In this document: piece after piece, positions 41,000-48,719 of the stretch | Position numbering within the stretch: position 1 is the first letter of the stretch | Layout of the letters: each line of letters begins with the position of its first letter | From: Candidatus Delongbacteria bacterium | GTDB taxonomy: Bacteria > JAGOEH01 | Assembly: GCA_017997825.1 (NCBI GenBank) | Contig: JAGOEH010000004.1 | Coordinates: forward strand, 1 to 50,122 | DNA length: 50,122 nt | Direction: 5' to 3' | Notes under the pieces: generated by a model | What the model saw: only the letters and a program-made list of their open reading frames with translations | Database searches by the model: none | What the model was told of the DNA's origin: nothing | Translations under genes and position numbers: made by a program

Positions 41000-43222
41000 A
41001 TGCTGTATAATGTCCTGACAATTTTCCTCTTCATCTTCTTTATTATCAATATATCCTTCATCTATCAGATCTATTCGATTCCGGAACGCAAAAAGGAGCA
41101 CTCGCTTTTTGCAGGATTCTTTATCATTATCGCCGTCAATTTCATCCATTTGATGATCTACTGCTTTCTCTGGGTATTGGATATCCAGCTTGAAGAGTAC
41201 CGAACCACTCCTTTTTTCAACATCTATTATTTCTCCCTCTTGTGCTACCCCCAGATGTTGCTGATATCACTTAACTTCCCTTTTCCATCCCCTCTCACCC
41301 GAAAAATTCGCCACCCCGGACTCTGGCTCCACTTACCCTATATTTTTCACTTCCTGCTGGCCATCTCCATTTCATTACCCAGCCGAATCATCGATTTTCT
41401 TGAGTACCAAAAATATACCTATAAAAATTCCTTTACCTTTAAAGTCATCGAAGGATTATCATTCTACACGTTCAAACTGATCGATGTATTCTTCAGTTTT
41501 CACATGCTGTTTTTCGATTATCTCAGCTTTATTTACTTCGGATTGACCTTGTATATTCTGGCCGTTAAAAATCGGATGGTTTATTCCAACAATCTTAAAA
41601 AGCAGACCACCCTGCTGTTGGCCTCTTTTCTGGTGTTCGGACTCTTCAAGCTGCTGATCAATCAACTGGTCCAAGATATCATTACCGGAACCATCCTGTT
41701 TACGCTGATGGTGATGGTTTTTTATCTGTTGTTTATTATCAACTTTTTCAAATACAAGTTGCTCTCAGTCCCGATATTCTTCCGCAAGGGGATCACCTTT
41801 ACCCTCTTCTTTACCCTGGTATTCCTGGTCTATCTGTTTTTTTACGATAAACTTAAAAAAATGGTGATTCTGGCGGTCGGGTACGAACCGACCGCTCCGG
41901 TAGTGGAACTGTTTTTAACCTTTATCAGCATCATTTTCATTCCGTTGTTCATCAATCGGTTGGATGACTGGCTGGATCGTTTGAGTAATAAGAAGAATAT
42001 CAATCTACATCGGCAGTTTCAAATCATGACGCGGGAACTGTTGGGAAAACTGGATTTGAATGAAGTGATCCAACTGTTGGGCAACATGATGAATGAAACG
42101 CTGAAAACCCCTTTTATCAGCCTCTTCATATTCAAGTCGAATACGATTCAGATCTATGATTTCCCGGGGACCAACCAGTCCGAGTTCCGTATTCTGGATA
42201 AGGAGAAGATGATTCTGAAGAACATCATTCTGACCAATGATTTTGTCGAGCTGGACGAGATCGAGAAACGGCTGGAAGAATTCGGAATTCTGGAGTTATT
42301 CCGAAAGAAACATATCCGCTATCTGGCGTCGCTGAAGCGCAGTGACAGCATTTTGGGTTTTCTGGGGATCAGCCTCAAGAAGAACAATCAACCGATCGTG
42401 TATGATGAGCAGATTCTGATCAGTATGTTATCCAACCAGTTATCGGCCGTGATCGAGATTGCCAATTTGTATATGGAATCATTGGAAAAAGCCCGCTTGA
42501 AGCAGGAGCTGGCCATTGCACGCGATATCCAGAACGCGCTGCTTCCCAGTGTGTTTCCCCAATCTCCCTTCTATCAGATTGCCGCTCTTAACTATTCCTG
42601 TCTGGAGGTCGGAGGCGACTATTTTGATGTCTGGAATCTTGCGGATGGCCAATTGATTTTTGCCATCGGTGACGTATCCGGCAAGGGTGCACCGGCGGCC
42701 CTTCTAATGTCGGGAGTCCAATCCGCTCTTCGCTCCCTGTTCCTCTACTCCCGGGATATTGAAGACATATTCTGCAAACTGAACGCCCTGATATGCCAGA
42801 ACGCTCAGGGAAAACGCTTCATCACCTTTTTTGTCGGATTACTGGATCCGGTCAACCGGCAGTTGAATTATATCAATGGTGGTCATAATTATCCTTTTCT
42901 GGTGAAATCCGATTGCCGGGTCATCACCCTGGAGGAGGGAGGTATTCCGTTGGGTATCATGACGGATACGGATTACACCCGTTCAGTCGTCACTCTGGAT
43001 CCCGGTGATCTGATTTTCCTTTACACCGATGGAATCTCCGAAGCCTTTAATCCCAGAGAAGAAGAATATGGGGAAGAACGATTACTCAATTGTCTGATTC
43101 GAAATTATCAGGCCCATCCCGACCAGATCAAGGATGCTGTATTTGAGGATGTGACGCGGTTTACCGAGAATTTCGCTCAGACGGACGATATCACGTGTAT
43201 GATCGTCCGCTATAATCAATAA
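41000..43222 (+). CDS. Membrane PP2C/SpoIIE-type phosphatase with GAF-like domain
   Basis: A 740-residue protein. Residues 1-320 have about eight hydrophobic helices (FLFIFFIINISFIYQIY, LFAGFFIIIAVNFIHLMIY, ITFTLFFTLVFLVYLFFYD). Residues ~335-490 look like a GAF domain (KLDLNEVIQLLGNMMNETL, MLSNQLSAVIEIANLYM). A helix (EKARLKQELAIARDIQNALL) leads to the SpoIIE domain (~505-740), with the metal-binding Asps in VGGDYFDVW, IGDVSGKGAPAALLM, YTDGISEAF and QTDDITCMI. It is expected to dephosphorylate the STAS partner of the RsbW-like kinase 16 bases upstream, so that a membrane or redox signal releases the partner switch. Its stop overlaps the convergent mtgA stop. Confidence 0.92.
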   Translation: MLYNVLTIFLFIFFIINISFIYQIYSIPERKKEHSLFAGFFIIIAVNFIHLMIYCFLWVLDIQLEEYRTTPFFNIYYFSLLCYPQMLLISLNFPFPSPLTRKIRHPGLWLHLPYIFHFLLAISISLPSRIIDFLEYQKYTYKNSFTFKVIEGLSFYTFKLIDVFFSFHMLFFDYLSFIYFGLTLYILAVKNRMVYSNNLKKQTTLLLASFLVFGLFKLLINQLVQDIITGTILFTLMVMVFYLLFIINFFKYKLLSVPIFFRKGITFTLFFTLVFLVYLFFYDKLKKMVILAVGYEPTAPVVELFLTFISIIFIPLFINRLDDWLDRLSNKKNINLHRQFQIMTRELLGKLDLNEVIQLLGNMMNETLKTPFISLFIFKSNTIQIYDFPGTNQSEFRILDKEKMILKNIILTNDFVELDEIEKRLEEFGILELFRKKHIRYLASLKRSDSILGFLGISLKKNNQPIVYDEQILISMLSNQLSAVIEIANLYMESLEKARLKQELAIARDIQNALLPSVFPQSPFYQIAALNYSCLEVGGDYFDVWNLADGQLIFAIGDVSGKGAPAALLMSGVQSALRSLFLYSRDIEDIFCKLNALICQNAQGKRFITFFVGLLDPVNRQLNYINGGHNYPFLVKSDCRVITLEEGGIPLGIMTDTDYTRSVVTLDPGDLIFLYTDGISEAFNPREEEYGEERLLNCLIRNYQAHPDQIKDAVFEDVTRFTENFAQTDDITCMIVRYNQ

Positions 43223-43944
43223 AGCCGATGCAGATAATTATAGCGCACCCTAAGAATGCGCTTGGCGGCATAGTTGGAGGGATTGTATTTGATGGGGCTG
43301 GACAGGATCACCACCAGACGGATGATCTCTTCCCGACTTAGCTTTTTCACCTCTTTTTTGTAATGATAACGGGCTGCCGCTCCAATTCCGTAGACCCCTT
43401 TCCCCCATTCGGCATAATTGAGATAGAGTTCCAGGATCCGTGATTTGGGCATTACCAGTTCCATTTCCAGGGTAACAATCATTTCCAGATACTTGCGGAG
43501 CCACAATTTATGAGGCAGCAGAAACAGGGTACGGGCAGTTTGCTGGGTAATGGTGCTGGCTCCGTAACGGCTGTAGCCGGCCCGCCGATTCCGGTGATAA
43601 GCCAACCGGATGGCCTTTATATTTATACCCCAGTGTTCGTAAAACACATCATCCTCGATCGAAACCACCATCTTGGGGATGACGGAATCCATAGAGGCTA
43701 TGGGTATAAAATTTCTTGGCTGGCTCTGATACTGATAAACCAGTTTTCGATACAGCATCAGCGGCGTATAAGGAGGATTCAGCCAGTTATAAGCGATACA
43801 AAGTATCATAATCAGTAGTATGAAAACAATATGGACTATCACGAGCCATCGGAGGGTCTTTTTCAGGATGGATCCGAGTTTAGCAAATGAAATCGTTATG
43901 GTCGTCCTTTCTGCTTTGGAAACCGGAGCAGGGAAGCGGATCAT
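43216..43944 (-). CDS. mtgA: Monofunctional peptidoglycan transglycosylase MtgA
   Basis: A 242-residue GT51 enzyme with one N-terminal membrane helix (LVIVHIVFILLIMILCIAY). The catalytic Glu is in SIEDDVFYEHWGIN; further motifs are YGASTITQQTARTLFL, MIVTLEMELVMPKSRILELY and LNYAEWGKGVYGIGAAARYH. It polymerises lipid II into glycan strands and lacks a transpeptidase domain. Start weakly supported: no strong Shine-Dalgarno. The 3' end overlaps the SpoIIE-type gene by 7 bases tail to tail. Promoter candidate at 44020-44048. Confidence 0.93.
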   Translation of the reverse strand: MIRFPAPVSKAERTTITISFAKLGSILKKTLRWLVIVHIVFILLIMILCIAYNWLNPPYTPLMLYRKLVYQYQSQPRNFIPIASMDSVIPKMVVSIEDDVFYEHWGINIKAIRLAYHRNRRAGYSRYGASTITQQTARTLFLLPHKLWLRKYLEMIVTLEMELVMPKSRILELYLNYAEWGKGVYGIGAAARYHYKKEVKKLSREEIIRLVVILSSPIKYNPSNYAAKRILRVRYNYLHRLY

Positions 43945-44019
43945 CCGGCTTCAATGATCCGTCATTGCTGATAGATTGTCTGATAATCCGGCCTAAGTGC
44001 TGCACAAAACACCAACCGT

Positions 44020-44048
44020 ATCATACAAAATAAAATCACCAAAACCAA
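44020..44048 (-). promoter_or_regulatory. Candidate promoter of mtgA
   Basis: Minus strand TTGGTT (44048-44043), 17 bases, TATGAT (44025-44020). The -10 is good, the -35 poor. About 70 bases to the ATG. Confidence 0.4.
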
Positions 44049-44054
44049 TATAAA

Positions 44055-44076
44055 AATCAACTCTGCCAAGTTGATT
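44055..44076. repeat. Inverted repeat AATCAACT-N6-AGTTGATT
   Basis: Perfect 8-base arms separated by CTGCCA, located directly upstream of the -35 box of the mtgA promoter candidate. The position suits an activator site; it may also be chance in A+T-rich DNA. Confidence 0.45.
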
Positions 44077-44151
44077 GAAACTGTCGATCAAATTATTAAT
44101 TCATGACAGTTCACCATATTTGTCCAAGCAGGTGGGCCCTGCCGGGCGCAC

Positions 44152-44194
44152 AAAAAAAAACCGGCAATGAACAAAATTCATTGCCGGTTTTTTT
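44152..44194 (-). terminator. Strong bidirectional terminator after the PorV-like gene
   Basis: Perfect 11-base stem CCGGCAATGAA / TTCATTGCCGG with a 5-base loop (44161-44187), nine As before it and seven Ts after it on the plus strand. It reads as a rho-independent terminator on both strands. It closes the minus-strand surface cluster 20 bases after the stop at 44214. Confidence 0.92.
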
Positions 44195-44213
44195 ACTCAG
44201 ATCTCAGTTGTTA

Positions 44214-45257
44214 TCAGAAACCAACCTTGAAACAGAAGACATGGTTGGCATCGAAATACTGAGAGGAACGGAAAGCGTAATCGAAGAAGAGCTGGCTGGC
44301 ACCCATTTTAAGCTGGATACCCCCACCGGCGGTAAAGGAGAAATCATATTCTTCCGAATCGCCGCCGGTCGGCATATAGTAGCCGGCTCGGAGTGAAACC
44401 AGTTTATTGTAGGTATATTCACCGCCCAGTTTGATCAAATCATGCTCATAGTTATTATTCTGGAACATGGAGGTTACAGATAAATCACTGTGAGCCAGTA
44501 CTTGACGGTTATAGGTGAACCCGAATTCCACGCTGGCCGGCAGGCTGCTGGACATTACCTGACGGGAAACAAACTGAGGGCCCTCCCCCACACCGACGCC
44601 ATCCCGCTTTTCCAACAGGGCTGATCCGGAATACTCCATATCGGTCCCGATATTTCGAACCACGATCCCCAGCGATAATCCCGGCATCCCGGCAAAGGTA
44701 TGATACTGGATCCCGATATCGAAAGCCAGAGCGCTGGCGCTGGCCCTGGGGACCGATTCATACACCAGCTTGGTGGCCATACCAACCTGGATGATATCGG
44801 TCAGTTTCTTGGAGAAGGTGATGCCGGCGGTGACATAGGTCGGGGAAAAGGTACGTCCCGACTTGCCATCATAATCCTGATTGGTGGTCAAGGGGATATC
44901 ACCGAAACTGAGGGTTTTGATATCCAGTCCCAGAACGCCCAGGTTCATGATTTTGGTACCGACCGCGAAATAATTGACTCGAATGTCATACAGGGTATTC
45001 ATGGTGGAAAACATGGCCGAACCGCCACTCTCGATCGAGGAGAGCCCGGCCGGGTTCCAGTAGATAGCTTCCAGACCCGAGGTGGAAGCCAGATTGGCTC
45101 CGCCCATGGCCAGATCCCGGGCGCCCACCGGAATGAGCACCTGAGTACCGGAAGAGGTTCCGACTCTGTCCGCATCACCACCATAAATGGGCGATAATGC
45201 CAACACAAGCAATACCATTAAGACAATGGTTCCTATGACTTTATAGTTACTCTTCAT
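44214..45257 (-). CDS. PorV/PorQ-family outer-membrane barrel protein
   Basis: A 347-residue exported protein starting MKSNYKVIGTIVLM, with GGAG six bases before; the signal peptide ends near SPIYGGDAD. Right after it comes the family hallmark: VLIPVGARDLAMGGANLAST and GLEAIYWNPAGLSSI, like the GARxxGMGGA...WNPAGL pattern of the FadL-related PorV/PorQ/UPF0164 group. The remainder is beta strands ending in FCFKVGF. PorV carries type IX cargo to the cell surface and helps remove the sorting domain. The link to export fits the large sorting-domain protein encoded just upstream in the same unit. PorV versus PorQ cannot be decided. Confidence 0.85.
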   Translation of the reverse strand: MKSNYKVIGTIVLMVLLVLALSPIYGGDADRVGTSSGTQVLIPVGARDLAMGGANLASTSGLEAIYWNPAGLSSIESGGSAMFSTMNTLYDIRVNYFAVGTKIMNLGVLGLDIKTLSFGDIPLTTNQDYDGKSGRTFSPTYVTAGITFSKKLTDIIQVGMATKLVYESVPRASASALAFDIGIQYHTFAGMPGLSLGIVVRNIGTDMEYSGSALLEKRDGVGVGEGPQFVSRQVMSSSLPASVEFGFTYNRQVLAHSDLSVTSMFQNNNYEHDLIKLGGEYTYNKLVSLRAGYYMPTGGDSEEYDFSFTAGGGIQLKMGASQLFFDYAFRSSQYFDANHVFCFKVGF

Positions 45258-45307
45258 TATCCACTCCATTTTATCTGTTTTTCCTGGTTAAAAGCCTATC
45301 CTCGGGA

Positions 45308-48300
45308 TTAATACACATCCAGAATCTGCTCGCCCTGAATGATCATGATTTTCAGCATCTTGGTCTCACCCAGTTCCGGCATGTCAATGTAGGCTACGTA
45401 CATGCCGCTGGCAATCTGGAGGTTGTTTTCGTTCAGCAGATCCCAGCGGTAGAACTGAGAGCTGTCGTCTTTTTCCAGCTTGCGGACTTGGACTCCCGCC
45501 AGGTTAAAGATACGGATGGTGGCTTTTTTGGGCAGATGACAGAACGTAACGAAGCGGTCGAAACGGTTGGTTTCTTCCGAATTGTACGCGTAATACGGAT
45601 TGGGGAAGACATTGATCTTCTTGACGTCTTCCTTGGCGGCATCGGCGGTTTCCTTGGTACCGGTAACGGTAAAGATGAACTCGTCGGCGTCGGTATTGAT
45701 ATGATTGGCGTAAATGGTGAACACATCGCCTTCGGTCGGAACTTTAGCGCCCCGACGGCTAGCAGTCAGCACCCACATCACATCCATATCGACACACTCA
45801 TTCAGGAAATCCTTCTTATAGGCATCCTGCGGAGTCGCCTGATAGTCGGAAGCAAAGATAAACAAGATATCCCGAACCGAGGTATTACCGCCTTCAGTAT
45901 CATAGCGGCCGGGGAACCATCGGCCATTGACCATACCACTGGTGGTGTTATTCTCCAAAAAACCGATGGTTAGTTGCTTATTATGTTCAACATCCCAGGC
46001 CGATACACAGATCGGGACCATATCCTGATAAGGATAGCCGCCGGTTTTGTTGATAATATAGGGTTCGAATTCGGGCTTGGCGGCCGCACTCGCCGCACCG
46101 CGCAGATAGCGATAAGCCATTGATACATTGGGACTGTTGGGATTCAATGGCGTTCCGGTCTCGTCGGTGGCGGCAAATCGCAATTCCACGTTGACCAGCT
46201 TGTCGGCCGGAAGATTGGAGCCGAAGAAATTATTGCCCCATCCACAGGAACCTTCAAATCCTTCCAGTGCCCATAGATCGCCTTCCAGCCAGGTCAACCA
46301 CCGGTTGGCCGAGGGAGTGTACAGCCAGTCTTTCATGCCCATGGCCGGACCGGCCACGCGAACCTGGATACCGTCAACCAACGGATGATCGGCCGCATTG
46401 GCCACATCGTCAGCCTGATAGATTCCCGTGGAGAACAACGTTGTTCCCAGGGTGGTATTTTTCAGATTCCACAGATACGTACCATAAGTCGGTGAATCCT
46501 CATTCTGATCCAGGGCGAAGGTAACCTTGTAGGTATAATCCTTCAGAGCCGGTGGATCGATAACTGTTGCGGTCACGATTCCATCGCTGTTGCCTGAGCT
46601 GTGAGTTACGGCGATATCGGACTTGACATTCCCGCCCATGACCACACCGGGCTTGGGGGATTGCGGGACAACCGCCACCACCACCTGGCCCGATTCGAGG
46701 GCCTTGTCCTCGATCAGAGTCGGAGCCTCATTGTAGTTGTAAGCCGTTACCACAAAATAGTAGGTATTACCAGGGAATATCGCCGTTCCGGTCAGATAAT
46801 CCTTCTCGACGATGAAATAGCGCTGAACGCCCTTATCCGCACCGTACTGAACAGGCACTTCCACGATCTGGCCATACTTGGACACAAATACCTTGCCCAT
46901 GATGACCGTCACGCCATCGATCTTGTCGAAGGTCGCGATCCGGACCCCCTGCTCCAGGGTGGCCGAGGCGCTGGGAAGTTGATAGATATTGTAGCCCTGG
47001 AAATTATACCCGGTCAGGGGATTGTCTTTCTCAGTTTCGGCCACCGAGGCCTGATTTTCACCCCAGTTCAGGACGATCACATCTTCGGTTCCGGTAGCCG
47101 TTACCGAAGGTGTGGCCGGGGCTTTCGGCACCGATGAAAACAGATCGTTATACAGCTTCTGAGCAACGATATCATTGGATTTAAGAGCGGAAACCGAGAC
47201 CAGATTATCGCTGCCCGATCCGCCGACAACCGCCACTACGACTTCCTGGGTATCGCCCTTGGCCAGAGTGAACGGACCGGAAGACTGGGTCATGCGGCGG
47301 TCGCCATAGGGAAAGTTATCCCCCTGGCCATCCACATCACCGGAATTGGTCACCGGATCACCACTCAAGCAGAAAACGGTCGGCTGTCCCTTGGTCGGAC
47401 CTGAACCTGCCGTAAAAGGAGTCGGATTGGTGACATTGGTATTGGGAATCAATCCGCGAATCAGGTTAAACCACTGCTTGGTACCGTCATAGGTTTTCTG
47501 ATCCGGATCTTCGATCGCACTTCCAGCCGAAAAATAAGCGAAGGAGGTCATCGGCAGATTGATTTTGCCGGGACCGATCTTTTTCAGATCGAAGATAGCA
47601 TAATCCTGGGCATCATCGACTCCGTTCTTGTTCAGATCCTGGCCGGCAATACCGTCAACCATCGGCCCCTGGAAGAAGTCGTAACCGACCGCCGGAGGCG
47701 CGATACCGAAGGGTGAATAATTTGCATCGGTGGCCTGACCGTTGTAAACGAAACCCAGGCTGAGGGTGGTATCGCAGCCCACGAAATCGTCGCCGGCTTC
47801 ACCCAGATCCGGGTCGCACCACTGGGAAACGAACATCGAATCGACATCATACTGGGATTTATTGATCATCTTGATCTTCTTGAAAACCAACTGACCCAGA
47901 GCTGCTCCGGGCTGATTATAGCCCCAGAGAGTAATCTGAATTTCCAGCCCAATCGGCTTGGATCCATACAGTTCCAGCGTTTTACTCTCATCCAGATCGT
48001 TGATGACCAACCAGACCACCTGATCGGCATTGGCGATCCCGGGTTTATCGACCCCGGCATCCCACGCTCCATTTTCATTGACATCGACATAGGGGGCACC
48101 CAGATCGCCGGGCCACTCCTCCCAGTCCAGTTTATATTGGGCGATCACTTCATCACACTGGGCATCGGTCACCGAAGCAATCGAAATGCTGTTGATTTCA
48201 GCCGCATCCTGCTTGACCTGGGCCCGGGTCAGGGTTTCCCAATCGGACCGGATACGATAAACTCTGGCCCGGTAGTCATCCGAACTTACGGCCGTCCCGT

Positions 48301-48679
48301 CGGACTGAATCCACCCCGGCTGGGTGCCGATGGTATAAGCGAATCCGCCGCACCGCAGCGGGGTGTCGGAAATGCGCTGCCCGCCCTGGCTTAGATACCC
48401 GGCGAAAATGAAACCGTCCTGATAAATCGCGGCTGCGGTTCCGCGGGGGTAAAACCCTCCTGAATTACCACCGGGAGTATGGGCACTCTCACCATCATAA
48501 AAAATCCAAAAACCCCAGTTGCCGATATTGGACAAGGTGCGGACATATTTGGCAGCCGAAGGTTTCCATAATCTCTGGTTGCCGTTGGTCGTCAAACTTT
48601 TGGCATTGAGCATACCAACTGCCAGAAAGCCAACCATTCCAAGCAGCAGAATCATTATTTTAGCTTTATTTCGATTCAT
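45308..48679 (-). CDS. Large exported surface protein with C-terminal sorting-like domain
   Basis: An 1123-residue protein with signal peptide (IMILLLGMVGFLAVGMLNAKS) and AAGGAG before the ATG. It has Asp-rich calcium-loop-like motifs (DVNENGAWDAGVDKPG near 200, DLNKNGVDDAQD near 350), a fibronectin type III-like segment (~530-690: DVIVLNWGENQASVAETE, NTYYFVVTAYNYNEAP), and a C-terminal domain (~1020-1123) with INVFPNPYYAYNSEE, ATIRIFNLAGVQVRKLEKDD and IASGMYVAYIDMPE. The latter resembles the FlgD/type IX sorting fold, with FPNPYY in place of YPNPF. No enzyme signature was recognised. It lies between a TonB-type receptor and a PorV-like barrel. Its function is unknown; surface display is likely. 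Confidence 0.8.
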   Translation of the reverse strand: MNRNKAKIMILLLGMVGFLAVGMLNAKSLTTNGNQRLWKPSAAKYVRTLSNIGNWGFWIFYDGESAHTPGGNSGGFYPRGTAAAIYQDGFIFAGYLSQGGQRISDTPLRCGGFAYTIGTQPGWIQSDGTAVSSDDYRARVYRIRSDWETLTRAQVKQDAAEINSISIASVTDAQCDEVIAQYKLDWEEWPGDLGAPYVDVNENGAWDAGVDKPGIANADQVVWLVINDLDESKTLELYGSKPIGLEIQITLWGYNQPGAALGQLVFKKIKMINKSQYDVDSMFVSQWCDPDLGEAGDDFVGCDTTLSLGFVYNGQATDANYSPFGIAPPAVGYDFFQGPMVDGIAGQDLNKNGVDDAQDYAIFDLKKIGPGKINLPMTSFAYFSAGSAIEDPDQKTYDGTKQWFNLIRGLIPNTNVTNPTPFTAGSGPTKGQPTVFCLSGDPVTNSGDVDGQGDNFPYGDRRMTQSSGPFTLAKGDTQEVVVAVVGGSGSDNLVSVSALKSNDIVAQKLYNDLFSSVPKAPATPSVTATGTEDVIVLNWGENQASVAETEKDNPLTGYNFQGYNIYQLPSASATLEQGVRIATFDKIDGVTVIMGKVFVSKYGQIVEVPVQYGADKGVQRYFIVEKDYLTGTAIFPGNTYYFVVTAYNYNEAPTLIEDKALESGQVVVAVVPQSPKPGVVMGGNVKSDIAVTHSSGNSDGIVTATVIDPPALKDYTYKVTFALDQNEDSPTYGTYLWNLKNTTLGTTLFSTGIYQADDVANAADHPLVDGIQVRVAGPAMGMKDWLYTPSANRWLTWLEGDLWALEGFEGSCGWGNNFFGSNLPADKLVNVELRFAATDETGTPLNPNSPNVSMAYRYLRGAASAAAKPEFEPYIINKTGGYPYQDMVPICVSAWDVEHNKQLTIGFLENNTTSGMVNGRWFPGRYDTEGGNTSVRDILFIFASDYQATPQDAYKKDFLNECVDMDVMWVLTASRRGAKVPTEGDVFTIYANHINTDADEFIFTVTGTKETADAAKEDVKKINVFPNPYYAYNSEETNRFDRFVTFCHLPKKATIRIFNLAGVQVRKLEKDDSSQFYRWDLLNENNLQIASGMYVAYIDMPELGETKMLKIMIIQGEQILDVY

Positions 48680-48719
48680 GACTACTCCTTAACGTTATAG
48701 TGCCATCTAACCGGTTACA

